Notes: generated by a model not told the origin, from the letters alone. A stretch of 64,000 nt of DNA from Actimicrobium sp034313845 (GCF_034313845.1 NZ_JAVIWN010000003.1); one strand, 5' to 3'; shown: positions 26,179 to 35,501, numbered from the stretch's first letter. A program made the numbers and translations.

Positions 26179-29007
26179 ATGCAACCCCGAATTCAGAACA
26201 TGACTCTTCGCATTAAAACGTTAACGTTGAAGCCGCGCATTGCCACGGCCACCCCTGTCGAACCTGCCATCGTGACTGCGCCTGGCGCGCCTGCGGATGG
26301 CGAGGTCACGGCCGGGGCCGGGCCGCTGATTGTGGTGCGGCGTTCGCGTCTGGTGCGGCACGATGTGCCGGGGAGTGTGGCGTCCAATGATATTCACGTG
26401 GATGTGAACAACGACACCACTCCGGAGCCGGTCGTCCCTCAAGTGCTGCCGGAAACGACAGCGATGGCGGTGCCGGTTCAGCCCGATCCGGTTGTGGAAC
26501 CTGTTGCGGCTGCAGTCGCTGATCCCGTGATCGAACCGGTCAGCGATTCAGCTGGCGATTCTGCTAACGAGATTCGCGATGCGCAAGCAATCGATGCCGT
26601 CGTCACCGCTGTTGAAGAATTCAACGGCGATTTCGCCAGCGCATACGAGGGCGCACCGCAGCCGTCGGGGCCGCCGCCAGTGGTGATCCAGAAGGTATCG
26701 CGTCGCGCGGTCGTCATGCCTAAGCTGCCTGCCGCCGTGGTTGAGGTCGCCGTTGAGCCAGCGCCAGCGCAAGTCGTGGTCAAAAAAGTGGCGCGACGTT
26801 CCGTCGTGCTGCCGTCGGCCGTGAGCGCGCCGGTGGCCGTGAGTACCGCACCGGTCCATTCGCTGGCACTGGCCAAGAAAACAGCCAAGCTGGCTTCTGC
26901 CGTGACCACGACCAGGAAAGTGGTTAGTCCTGCTACACGAACTAGCACCAGCACTAGCACTAGCACCAGCGCCAGCCCCGGCACGACACCGGTCAAGCCG
27001 GCAGCGGTGATCGTTACTGCAGCAGCCGTGATGCCGACAATTTCGCCTGCCGTGATCGCCGCCTTTGCTGCGCCGCGCGCGGCCAAAAGTAAAGAAGGCG
27101 GATCACGGCAAGCCATTCCGACACCGGCGCTGAGCCTGGCGGAGCAGGAATTGCGTCTCCTGAAAATCAAGACCCTGATCGCCATCGGCAGCGACCGTGG
27201 CTACCTGACCCACGCAGAAATCAACGACCATTTGCCTGACGAAGTGGCCGAAGGCGAATCGATGGATCGTATCGTCGCCACCTTCAACGACATGGGCATC
27301 GCGGTCTACGAAAAAGCGCCGGATGCCGACACGCTGCTGCTATCCGACAAGGTCGCGTCCAGCCATGACGGTGCCGAAGCGGCGGTCGCTACTGCGCTGT
27401 CGTCCATCGATGCTGATTTTGGTCGCACCACTGATCCGACCCGTATGTATCTGCGCGAGATGGGCACCACGCCATTGCTGAGCCGCTCCGAAGAAGTCGA
27501 GATCGCCAAGCGCATCGAAGCCGGTCTGGCCGACATGATGCAGGCCATCTCGGCGTGCCCGATGGTGGTGGCCGAATTGCTGGCCGTGGCGCAAAAAATC
27601 GCGGCCGATGAAACCGCCATCGATGACGTGGTCGATGGCGAAGCCGATGTGCCTGCCGCCGACGCCACGCAGCCCGAAGCCGAGGTTGAGGTCGCGGAAG
27701 AAACCAGTGACACCGATGAGTCCGACGAATCCGATACCGCCGCCGACGTGCTCAGTCAGGCCGACAGCGACATCCTGTCGGCAGCGCAGCTGGCCAACCT
27801 GAAGCGAACCAGTCTGGCGCGTTTCGCCACGATTGCGCAGCAGCACGCACTGATGCTGGAAGCCGCCGCCACCGATGGTTTCCTTTGCAGCGCCTACCTC
27901 GATGCGCAGGCGATCATCTCCGCTGAAATGCTGCGCCTGCGCTTTACCGCCAAGATGGTCCAGAAGCTCAGTGAATTGCTGAGGATTCAGATGGGGGAAA
28001 TGCGCGCCATCGAAAAGCAGGTCCTTGACCTGGTAGTCCATCGCGGTGGCATGCCGCGCAGCCTGTTCATCGCGACCTTTCCGGGCAATGAAATCGACCT
28101 TGGCTGGATCGATCTGGTCGCGGCCGGACAGCAGCCGTATTGCGTGACACTGGCACGCCAGATTCCGGCCATCAAGGAATTGCAGACCCGTCTGGTGGCA
28201 CTACAGGAGCGGGTCGGCTTGCCGTTGCCGCAACTGCGCCGCGTCAGCAAGCAAATGTCGACCGGCGAATTGCGCGCCCGTCAGGCCAAGCGCGACATGA
28301 CCGAGGCCAATTTGCGGCTGGTCGTCTCGATCGCCAAGAAGTACATCAACCGCGGCATGCAATTCCTTGATCTGATCCAGGAAGGCAATATCGGCTTGCT
28401 CAAGGCAGTCGATAAATTTGAATACCGGCGCGGCTACAAGTTCTCGACCTATGCGACCTGGTGGATACGTCAGGCGGTCTCGCGCGCGATTGCGGACCAG
28501 GCCCGTACGATCCGGGTCCCGGTGCACATGCTCGAAACCGTCAACAAGCTCAACCGGATTGCCCGCCGCATCCTCCAGGAAACCGGTGTCGAAGCCGACC
28601 TGCCGACGCTGGCGCTGCACATGGAACTGACCGAACAAAAAGTACGCGAGATCATGAAGATTGCGCGCGAGCCGATTTCGATGGAGTCCCCGGTCGGTGA
28701 CGACGGCGATTCGCAGCTCGGTGATTTCATTCAGGACAGCACCACCACCGCACCGCTCGAAGCCGCTGTCGATGCCTCGATGCGCACCGCGATCAAGGAA
28801 GTGCTGGACGCCTTGCCACCACGCGAAGCGAAAATCCTGCGCATGCGCTATGGGTTGGACACGCAGTCGGACCACACGCTGGAAGAAGTCGGCAAGCAGT
28901 TTGAAGTCACGCGTGAACGGATCCGCCAAATTGAAAGCAAGGCGCTGGTCAAGCTGCGTCATCCGTCACGGGCCGACAAGCTGAAGATATTTGTAGAAGG
29001 TAACTGA
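26179..29007 (+). CDS. RpoD-type group 1/2 sigma factor with long N-terminal extension
   Basis: This 942-residue sigma-70 protein has region 1.1 from about residue 321 (LAEQELRLLKIKTLIAIGSDRGYLTHAEIN) and region 1.2 (DPTRMYLREMGTTPLLSRSEEVEIAKRIEAG). An acidic non-conserved insert follows, then regions 2.1-2.4 (DLIQEGNIGLLKAVDKFEYRRGYKFSTYATWWIRQAVSRAIADQARTIRVPVHM), 3 and 4.2 (TLEEVGKQFEVTRERIRQIESKALVKLRHPSR). The first 320 residues are Ala/Val/Pro-rich, with two similar motifs KVSRRAVVMP and KVARRSVVLP. The rpsU-dnaG context of the main rpoD is missing and several core residues differ from the usual betaproteobacterial RpoD, so a second rpoD is likely but not proven. The start codon is uncertain (26179 or 26200). 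Confidence 0.88.
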   Translation: MQPRIQNMTLRIKTLTLKPRIATATPVEPAIVTAPGAPADGEVTAGAGPLIVVRRSRLVRHDVPGSVASNDIHVDVNNDTTPEPVVPQVLPETTAMAVPVQPDPVVEPVAAAVADPVIEPVSDSAGDSANEIRDAQAIDAVVTAVEEFNGDFASAYEGAPQPSGPPPVVIQKVSRRAVVMPKLPAAVVEVAVEPAPAQVVVKKVARRSVVLPSAVSAPVAVSTAPVHSLALAKKTAKLASAVTTTRKVVSPATRTSTSTSTSTSASPGTTPVKPAAVIVTAAAVMPTISPAVIAAFAAPRAAKSKEGGSRQAIPTPALSLAEQELRLLKIKTLIAIGSDRGYLTHAEINDHLPDEVAEGESMDRIVATFNDMGIAVYEKAPDADTLLLSDKVASSHDGAEAAVATALSSIDADFGRTTDPTRMYLREMGTTPLLSRSEEVEIAKRIEAGLADMMQAISACPMVVAELLAVAQKIAADETAIDDVVDGEADVPAADATQPEAEVEVAEETSDTDESDESDTAADVLSQADSDILSAAQLANLKRTSLARFATIAQQHALMLEAAATDGFLCSAYLDAQAIISAEMLRLRFTAKMVQKLSELLRIQMGEMRAIEKQVLDLVVHRGGMPRSLFIATFPGNEIDLGWIDLVAAGQQPYCVTLARQIPAIKELQTRLVALQERVGLPLPQLRRVSKQMSTGELRARQAKRDMTEANLRLVVSIAKKYINRGMQFLDLIQEGNIGLLKAVDKFEYRRGYKFSTYATWWIRQAVSRAIADQARTIRVPVHMLETVNKLNRIARRILQETGVEADLPTLALHMELTEQKVREIMKIAREPISMESPVGDDGDSQLGDFIQDSTTTAPLEAAVDASMRTAIKEVLDALPPREAKILRMRYGLDTQSDHTLEEVGKQFEVTRERIRQIESKALVKLRHPSRADKLKIFVEGN

Positions 29008-29127
29008 CAGGGGGGGCGCGATCGGTGATACTTGCGGCCCCGGCACTGCCGGCTTTGCTAGCGCCTTGCAACTTGTTCCCAACGGATATTCAATGCTCTT
29101 GCTGCTGCTGCGACTGTCTCGCTGCGT

Positions 29128-32100
29128 ATGAAAACCTCCCTGCAATTTATCTGGCGTAGCCTCGCTACGATGCTGGGTTTGCGCACCCGCATCGTCGCTG
29201 CGGTGCTGCTGACGATGCTGGCGGCGACCGTCAGCGTGACGCTGGTGTCGCTGTCTCTTGGGCGGCAAGAAATGAAAGAGGTCATCGCGACCGAGCAGGG
29301 GGCATTGCTGGCCCGTACTGCCGAGCAGATCGACCAGAAATTCGAACGTCGCCTTAACGCGCTGGCATTGCTGGCAAAAAAACTCGCTCAAGATAAGGTC
29401 GCTGGTCCTGATGCGCTGCAGCGCTACGTGGAAAGCCAGTCTGAATTATCGGTCTGGTTCGACAATCTGCTGGTGGCGGGAGTCGACGGCACGCTGCTTG
29501 CGAACATGAACAGCGCGGACAGTCGTGCAGGGATCAACGTGGCCAGTCGCGAGTATGTCCAGCGCACCCTGTCAACAGGCGCCGGTGTTATTTCCAAGCC
29601 GGTGAGCAGCCTCATCACCCATCGCCCACTCGTGCTCATTACTGCGCCGGTATTTGATCCTTCCGGCAAGGTGGTGATGGTGCTCATTGGTAGTATCGAG
29701 CTGGAAAAAGCCAATTTCGTCACCGGTCTGGGCAAGGCGCACATTGGAACGTCAGGCTATTTTTTCATCATGACGTCCGATGGCATGTTTGTTTCGCATC
29801 CGGATACCAGTCAGATATTGCAATCGGCGCGACCATTTCTGGCAGGTAGTCCAGCACTGGTGCGCGCGCTGGAAAATTTTGAAGGTGCCGTCGAGTCGCC
29901 CGATAGCCAGGGTGCCGAAAGTCTTTTTTCATTCCGGCACCTGCACAGCACCAACTGGATCGTCGCATCGGTACAGCCCGCCCGCGAAGCGTTTTCCACC
30001 ATCGACCGCGCCGAGCGGCGCTCGCTGCTGTTCGTGCTGCTGCTGGCGCTGTGCGTCGGACCGCTGGTCTGGTGGGCGATTGATCGTCAGTTGCGTCCGC
30101 TTGACCAGCTTGCCAACCGTATCGATGCAGTGCGGCAGCGACCGTCGCTGGTGATGCTGCCGGCGGTGTATAACGAGACCGAATTCGGTCGGCTGGCGCA
30201 GTCATTCGATGAACTGATGCGCGAGCGCTTGCTGGCCGATAGCCGTTATCAGCGCAGCGCCGAAGAATTGCGCGCTGCCACCGACAGCAAGCTCGATGCG
30301 TTTTTCATTTTGCAGGCCGAGCGCAACGCCGCCGGTGAAGTGACCGATTTCCGTTTCAGCTACATCAATGACAATGGCTTGCAACTGTTGGGGCTGGCGC
30401 GCGAGCAGGTTATTGGCCAACGTCTGTGCGAACTGTTGCCGGTCAACCGGACCGACGGCTTCTTTGACCGTTATGTCCACGTGCTGCAATCGGGCCTCGC
30501 ACTGCAGGAAGAGTTCGCCATTGACACGCCCGGCATTCAGGCAACCTGGCTGGCGCATCAGGTCACGGCGCTGGCCGATGGCGTCGCGATCACCTCGCGC
30601 AATATCAGTCAGCGCAAGCGCGACGAGCTGGAGTTGTCAGCTAATCGTGCTTTTTTGCAATCGCTGATCGATCACTTGCCGGTGATCGTTTATTCGAAAA
30701 GCATGCAGGCAGCGACCTATGGCCAGTTCGTGTTGTGGAACAAGGCCGCCGAGCGCATCACCGGATTATCGGCGGCGCTGGTGGTCGGCAAAACGGATCG
30801 CGAGCTGTTTGCACCGGACGTTGCCGGCACCTATGAACAGCACGACCGCAATATCCTTGCGCGCCGGACATCCATCACGGTACCGATTCATCCGATTCAC
30901 CGACCTGACGGTACGCCACGAGTGCTGCGTACCCATTCGCTGCCGGTATTCGATGCGGCGGGTGACGTCGAGTTTGTGCTGGGTATTTCGGAAGACATTA
31001 CCGAACTGCATGCCGAGCATCTGGCGCTCGAAGCGAGCGAGCAGCGTTTGCGCGTCACCCTCAATTCGATCGGCGATGCCGTCATCACGACCGACATGGC
31101 CGCGCGCGTGACCTACCTCAATCCGGTTGCCGAGCGCATGACCGGATGGCCGCTGAAAGAGGCCATGCATAGGCCGCTGACCGAAGTGTTCCGGATATTT
31201 CATGGCGACGAGGAGAGCGCGCTAGCTGATCCGGTCGCGCTGGTCATACGCAGCGGTATCGCCAGCAGCACGCCGGGCAGTGTGATGCTGGCCGGGCCGG
31301 GCGGCGTGCGCACCGCCATCGAGGACATGGCCGCGCCTATTCGCGACGGGGGCGACGTGATGCTGGGCGTGGTACTGGTGTTCCATGATGTCAGTCAGGC
31401 TCATGTGATGGCCGAAAAAATGTCGCATCTGGCCGCGCATGATGCGCTGACAGGACTGCTCAACCGGCGCGAATTCGAGTACCGGCTTGAGCAATCGGTG
31501 CTGTCGGCCAGCAGCGGGAGCAAGGAACACACGGTCCTTTATCTCGATCTGGACCAGTTCAAGATCGTCAACGATACCTGCGGCCATGTCGCCGGCGACG
31601 AATTGTTGCGCCAGCTAACCACATTGCTGCAAGGAGCGTTGCGACTAAGCGATACGCTGGCGCGGCTCGGCGGCGACGAATTCGGCGTACTGCTTGAAAA
31701 TTGCACCACTACCCAGGCGCTACGCGTGGCCGAGCAGCTACGCCAGACCGTCAGTGATTTCCATTTCGCCTGGCTCGACAAGTCATTCCCGATTGGCGTG
31801 AGTATCGGTCTGGTCACGTTCGGTGCAGGCGTGACAACGCCGGACATCCTGCGCATGGCGGACAGTGCCTGTTATGTGGCCAAGGACAAGGGGCGCAACC
31901 GGGTCCACGTGTACACCGAAGAAAATGCCGAGCTGGCCCACCGCAAAGGCCAGATGAGCTGGGTGGCGCGTTTGCAGCAAGCACTCGAGGAAGACCGTTT
32001 TGTCCTGTATCGACAGCCAATCATGGCACTTGGTCAGGGCGGTGGCAGCCATGATGAATTGTTGCTGCGCCTGTGCACGGAAGACGGGACGCTGATCCCG

Positions 32101-32703
32101 CCGATGGCTTTCATTCCGGCGGCCGAGCGCTATGGCCTGATGCCGGCGCTGGACCGCTGGGTGATCCGGCGCGCGCTGGCGACCCACAAGTTGCGTTATC
32201 CACCGGGTGGTTTGCCGGCGCTGGTCGCGATCAACTTGTCGGGCACCTCGATTTGTGACGAGAGCTTTCTGCCGTTCGTGCTGGAGCAGTTTGCGCTGAC
32301 GGGCGTGGCACCGTCGGAAATCTGCTTCGAGATTACCGAGACTGCAGCCATTGCCAATCTGACTGAAGCCACCGTGCTGATCCGTGCACTGAAAGCGATT
32401 GGTTGCAAGTTTTCGCTGGATGATTTTGGTAGCGGGATGTCGTCATTTACGTACCTCAAGCATTTGCCGGTCGACTACCTGAAAATCGACGGCAGTTTCG
32501 TCAAGGACATGATGGACGATCCGGTCGATCGCGCGATGGTCGAAGCGATCCACCGGATCGGCCATGTGATGGGCTTGCAAACGATCGCAGAATTCGTCGA
32601 GAGCGATGCCATCATTGCGGCGCTGCGTGAGATTGGTGTTGATTACGCGCAGGGCTATGCGATTGGCAAGCCGGTGCCATGCGTGTCGTGTTCGGTTTGT
32701 TGA
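29128..32703 (+). CDS. Membrane sensor with Cache, HAMP, PAS, GGDEF and EAL domains
   Basis: This 1191-residue cyclic-di-GMP protein has a membrane segment (about 20-43), a periplasmic double-Cache sensor (about 50-290), a second membrane segment (about 295-318) and HAMP. About three PAS domains (roughly 380-750) lead to GGDEF and EAL. The GGDEF motif is intact (RLGGDEFGVLLEN), so cyclase activity is possible. In EAL, the motif is ELLLR, but the metal and catalytic residues seem kept (INLSG, CFEITETAAI, LDDFGSGMSSF, YLKIDGSFVKD, QTIAEFVES). The C-terminus ends in three Cys (CVSCSVC). It may make or break cyclic-di-GMP. Confidence 0.92.
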   Translation: MKTSLQFIWRSLATMLGLRTRIVAAVLLTMLAATVSVTLVSLSLGRQEMKEVIATEQGALLARTAEQIDQKFERRLNALALLAKKLAQDKVAGPDALQRYVESQSELSVWFDNLLVAGVDGTLLANMNSADSRAGINVASREYVQRTLSTGAGVISKPVSSLITHRPLVLITAPVFDPSGKVVMVLIGSIELEKANFVTGLGKAHIGTSGYFFIMTSDGMFVSHPDTSQILQSARPFLAGSPALVRALENFEGAVESPDSQGAESLFSFRHLHSTNWIVASVQPAREAFSTIDRAERRSLLFVLLLALCVGPLVWWAIDRQLRPLDQLANRIDAVRQRPSLVMLPAVYNETEFGRLAQSFDELMRERLLADSRYQRSAEELRAATDSKLDAFFILQAERNAAGEVTDFRFSYINDNGLQLLGLAREQVIGQRLCELLPVNRTDGFFDRYVHVLQSGLALQEEFAIDTPGIQATWLAHQVTALADGVAITSRNISQRKRDELELSANRAFLQSLIDHLPVIVYSKSMQAATYGQFVLWNKAAERITGLSAALVVGKTDRELFAPDVAGTYEQHDRNILARRTSITVPIHPIHRPDGTPRVLRTHSLPVFDAAGDVEFVLGISEDITELHAEHLALEASEQRLRVTLNSIGDAVITTDMAARVTYLNPVAERMTGWPLKEAMHRPLTEVFRIFHGDEESALADPVALVIRSGIASSTPGSVMLAGPGGVRTAIEDMAAPIRDGGDVMLGVVLVFHDVSQAHVMAEKMSHLAAHDALTGLLNRREFEYRLEQSVLSASSGSKEHTVLYLDLDQFKIVNDTCGHVAGDELLRQLTTLLQGALRLSDTLARLGGDEFGVLLENCTTTQALRVAEQLRQTVSDFHFAWLDKSFPIGVSIGLVTFGAGVTTPDILRMADSACYVAKDKGRNRVHVYTEENAELAHRKGQMSWVARLQQALEEDRFVLYRQPIMALGQGGGSHDELLLRLCTEDGTLIPPMAFIPAAERYGLMPALDRWVIRRALATHKLRYPPGGLPALVAINLSGTSICDESFLPFVLEQFALTGVAPSEICFEITETAAIANLTEATVLIRALKAIGCKFSLDDFGSGMSSFTYLKHLPVDYLKIDGSFVKDMMDDPVDRAMVEAIHRIGHVMGLQTIAEFVESDAIIAALREIGVDYAQGYAIGKPVPCVSCSVC

Positions 32704-33152
32704 GCGCTGCTCCCTTTGCGAATGCCCCAACTAAGTTCGTCAATCGTAGGGTGCAATAACCGAAGGGCATTGCACCGAATGCACAGACTGCGGTTGCTGA
32801 TTCTGTATGTGCTCCGTCATGACCTAGCCGGGGGCGGCCCGGCAGCCGGTCACTTCTTTTTGCTTCGCCAAAAAGAAGTAACCAAGAAAAAGGCGACCGC
32901 GAAGCGGCTGCCCTTCGGGTTCCCAAAAGCCGGAGCCAGTCAGGGGGAGTGCCGCAAACTCGCTACGCTCAAACATGCGTCACTCTTATCCCCTGCCTGA
33001 CTCCGACTTTTGGCAGCTGCTTCAATGCGGAAAAGGTCAACGTCAACTGCCACTTCAACATCAACATCAACCCCAAAATCAACATCAACATCAACATCAA
33101 CCCCCACGACTACCGCTCAATCGTAGATACTCTGTTCAAAAGCAAGCCTTTT

Positions 33153-34175
33153 TCAGGTTGAAGAGCGAATCATTTGAGCAGGGACCGCATAGAATCGCGT
33201 GTTATCAAAAGGCTGATTGTTGGTAAGCATTCCGTGCAAAGCGTGCAGCAGTTTGCGCATCACGGCGCAGACGCCCTGCATGGGGGTTTTGCCCATGCCG
33301 ATGAGATGTTCGAAATAGGCTTTGACGTACGGATCATGGGCCTTTGCGCTCAGAGCGGGCATGTACAAGGCGGCGCGAATGTAGTGATTGCCGGCCTTGG
33401 AAATGCGCGCTTTTTTATCAACGCTGGTGCCGGAGCGAAAGTGTTTCGGATCGAGCCCGGCGAACTTGACCCATTGCGCATGAGACAGTCCAGCAGGCAG
33501 CAAGAGCAGCTCGCCGAGCAAGGCGATGGCACTGGTATTGGCGATGCCTTTGACGCCCAGCAGGAGCGTAAATGGGGCCAGCAACTCCGGGGTGGCGTGA
33601 ATGAGTTCGAGAGTTGCTGCCGTCAAGATGGCGAGACGTTTTTCGAGTTGCGTCACAGCCAGTGCCACGTCTTGCATGACCACTTTGGGAGTGCTGGCAA
33701 TAAATGACAGGGCATGCGACTGATTTTTCGAGATGGTTTTTAGATCGGTCAGGGCATGGATGCGGCGTGAGAATGCTCTCAAGGCCAGAACTGCGTCGGT
33801 GGGGCGCACCCAAGGCTGGAAAGGCATGCGCTGGGCGAACTGCGCCAGGGTATCGGCATCGACGTTATCGGTTTTGCTGTGCTTGCCCAGCACCTTGGCA
33901 AAGTTATGCGAGCGCTGTGGATTAATCACCATGAGCGGTATTCCGGCATCGTGGAGCGCGATGGTCACATCCATCGAGTAGACGCCAGTGGCCTCCAGAC
34001 AGACCGTACAGTCCGGGCTGGCTGCCAGCTTCTGCAGCAGCCGACGGTGGTGGGCAGGGGTATTGGGAAACGACTGTGCTGGGCTGGACTTCTCGCCTGT
34101 ACGCAAAACCAGAACCAGTTCAGCGGCGCCGACATCGATACCGGCAAACACTTTTTTGTGCGTGATGGAAGTCAT
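33153..34175 (-). CDS. IS110-family transposase (bridge-RNA-type recombinase)
   Basis: This 340-residue protein has the N-terminal RuvC-like DEDD domain, with Asp14 (AGIDVG), Glu61 (CLEATGVYS), Asp103 and Asp106 (KTDNVDADTL). The E-D-D spacing equals that of IS621 as I recall it. The C-terminal Transposase_20 domain (LLGVKGIANTSAIALLGEL, then FAGLDPKHFRSGTSVDKKARISKAGNHYIRAALYMPAL) holds the catalytic serine region. The ATG at 34175 follows AAGGAGAAA at good spacing; the longer in-frame start at 34280 lies within the predicted donor loop of the RNA. No frameshift or stop is seen, so the enzyme may be active. Confidence 0.95.
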   Translation of the reverse strand: MTSITHKKVFAGIDVGAAELVLVLRTGEKSSPAQSFPNTPAHHRRLLQKLAASPDCTVCLEATGVYSMDVTIALHDAGIPLMVINPQRSHNFAKVLGKHSKTDNVDADTLAQFAQRMPFQPWVRPTDAVLALRAFSRRIHALTDLKTISKNQSHALSFIASTPKVVMQDVALAVTQLEKRLAILTAATLELIHATPELLAPFTLLLGVKGIANTSAIALLGELLLLPAGLSHAQWVKFAGLDPKHFRSGTSVDKKARISKAGNHYIRAALYMPALSAKAHDPYVKAYFEHLIGMGKTPMQGVCAVMRKLLHALHGMLTNNQPFDNTRFYAVPAQMIRSST

Positions 34176-34233
34176 GATGCTTTCTCCTTGTGAGTGGACT
34201 ACACTGTTCACTGGTTCTCCGACCCTGCATACG

Positions 34234-34362
34234 CGCCTGCCATCCTTGTCGATACAGGCTCTAAGCCTTCGATACTCCACGGCATTGGCGAATAGGGCGG
34301 GGAGCCAATCTACAGAACAAGCTCGGACACACGGTCCGGCTTAAGGGTGCAACGGCTTCCCC
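34234..34362 (-). ncRNA. Predicted bridge RNA: target-binding and donor-binding loops
   Basis: Read on the minus strand, two imperfect stem-loops follow each other. The first (34362 to 34299) has an outer stem GGGGAAGCC/GGCTCCCC, an inner hairpin (CGGAC/GTCCG) and two single-stranded sides. One side holds TTGCACCCT, identical to nine bases of the target including the CT core. The other holds TGTAG, which pairs with target CTACG (one G-U). The second (34290 to 34234) has outer stem CGCCAATGCC/GGCAGGCG and inner hairpin AGGCT/AGCCT. One side holds GAGTATC, identical to the downstream element end, and the other ACAAG, complementary to the upstream end CTTGT. The order target loop then donor loop matches IS621. 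RNA ends are not known. Confidence 0.82.
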
Positions 34363-34438
34363 AATGAACTCTTGCAGGTTACGCCAATGGCGCTGGTCTG
34401 CACTTTTCCGAACGGCTATCCAAGAAGACCGAAGTGCC

Positions 34439-34491
34439 GCATCAAAGATACCTACAGTCGCGCTACGCGCTCTTTCCGATATCTTTGATGC
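34439..34491. repeat. Perfect 12-base inverted repeat inside the IS110 upstream flank
   Basis: GCATCAAAGATA (34439-34450) and TATCTTTGATGC (34480-34491) are perfect arms, with a smaller CGCG-CTA-CGCG hairpin between them (34459-34469). It lies on the 5' side of the predicted bridge RNA, about 45 bases inside the element end. It could be the 5' stem-loop of a longer RNA, a recombinase-binding site or a block to outside transcription. Confidence 0.6.
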
Positions 34492-34583
34492 CACATCAAT
34501 CTAATCAAAATCAACCGTTAAAAACAGCATACAAGGGTGCAATAACCGAAGGGCATTGCACCGCCGGCGCTCGCCAAGACGGA

Positions 34584-35501
34584 TCATGGCTGGCGTGCCA
34601 CCAATGCCGCTGCTGCCGTGCGGGTTTCGACACCGAGTTTGACGAATATATGTTCGAGGTGTTTGTTGACGGTGCGCGGGCTCATGCCGAGGATGTCGGC
34701 GATGTCGCGGTTGGTTTTGCCCTTGGCTAGCCAGGCGAGCACGTCCTGCTCGCGAGGCGTCAGCTGGTAGCCGTCCATCGGTGGGCTCGCTGGTTTGACG
34801 GGCGCGGACTCGTCGAATAGCAGCAGTAAATCGCCACTGCGTTCGCCGTGCGAAAACCGGATGCAGAGCGCGCCGTCCTGCTGCTGCACCCGCAGCGGTG
34901 GCACTGCTCCCGGATCCGTACTGGCCTGCGTCAGGTGTTGAATTATCCAGCTGCGCAGCGACGGTGGCAGCGTCGTCGTGTCGTCACCGGGAAAATACTG
35001 CTCCATCCAGGCCAGCGCCTTGCTGGTCTGCCAGATTGGCTGGCCCTGCCGGTCGAGCACGATGACGGCATGCGCACTGGCTTCACTGGCCGTGTTGGCC
35101 AGCGAAATCTGACTGGCACTGCGCAACTGGGCAACGATGCGGGCGATCACTTCGCGTGGTTGCAGCGGCTTGATCACGTAGTCATTGCCGCCTACGTCGA
35201 AGCCGCGCACCACGTGTTCGGTTTCGGTCAGCCCGGTCATGAAGATCACCGGGATGTGGCTGGCACCGGGCAGGGCGCGGATGCGCTGGCACGTCTCGAA
35301 TCCGTCCATGCCGGGCATCACCGCATCGAGCAGGATCAGGTCCGGTGTGACATAGCCGAGCCGCTCCAGCGCCCCGGCCCCATCGGTGGCGACCAGCACC
35401 ATGTAGCCGGCTTCGTCGAGTGCATCCGACAGCACCGCCAGATTTTCGGGTACATCGTCGACGATCAGGATCACATGCTGGTCAGGGCGCAGGGGGAGCA
35501 T
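34584..35501 (-). CDS. LuxR-type response regulator
   Basis: This 305-residue protein has a receiver domain (acceptor Asp59 in DLILLDAVMPGMDG), a central PAS-like stretch (about 135-230) and a C-terminal LuxR-type helix-turn-helix (LTPREQDVLAWLAKGKTNRDIADILGMSPRTVNKHLEHIFVKLGV). Its start overlaps the end of the hybrid kinase gene by 20 bases, so the two are translated as a pair. It is the likely DNA-binding output of that kinase and a likely regulator of the divergent amide operon. Confidence 0.9.
   Translation of the reverse strand: MLPLRPDQHVILIVDDVPENLAVLSDALDEAGYMVLVATDGAGALERLGYVTPDLILLDAVMPGMDGFETCQRIRALPGASHIPVIFMTGLTETEHVVRGFDVGGNDYVIKPLQPREVIARIVAQLRSASQISLANTASEASAHAVIVLDRQGQPIWQTSKALAWMEQYFPGDDTTTLPPSLRSWIIQHLTQASTDPGAVPPLRVQQQDGALCIRFSHGERSGDLLLLFDESAPVKPASPPMDGYQLTPREQDVLAWLAKGKTNRDIADILGMSPRTVNKHLEHIFVKLGVETRTAAAALVARQP

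Larger units (their letters stand above)
33127..34535 (-). mobile_element. IS110-family insertion sequence (IS621-like organisation)
   Basis: The element is about 1409 bases. It has one recombinase gene on the minus strand, a short downstream flank of 26 bases and a long non-coding upstream flank of about 360 bases, the layout of the IS110 group proper rather than the IS1111 group. It lacks terminal inverted repeats. The dinucleotide AG on the plus strand (CT on the recombinase strand) is present at both junctions, 33125-33126 and 34534-34535, as expected after recombination at a CT core. It lies inside repeat copy B without touching a gene. Confidence 0.92.
32745..34563. repeat. Dispersed structured repeat, copy B, interrupted by the IS110 element
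   Basis: The left palindrome is at 32750-32776. The large hairpin has arms CCAAAAGCCGGAG (32923-32935) and CTCCGACTTTTGG (33001-33013), with inner GAGTG/CACTC (32948-32952, 32981-32985). The hexamer array is at about 33056-33100. The repeat stops at TCGTAG (33121-33126) and resumes with GGTGCAAT at 34536. Joining the two sides, counting AG once, gives the same right end as copy C (CGTAG then GGTGCAAT). Confidence 0.9.

Noticed and set aside
33174..33707. 177-codon frame antisense to the IS110 transposase
   Set aside because: It has no family or ribosome site, and the DEDD recombinase is on the other strand.
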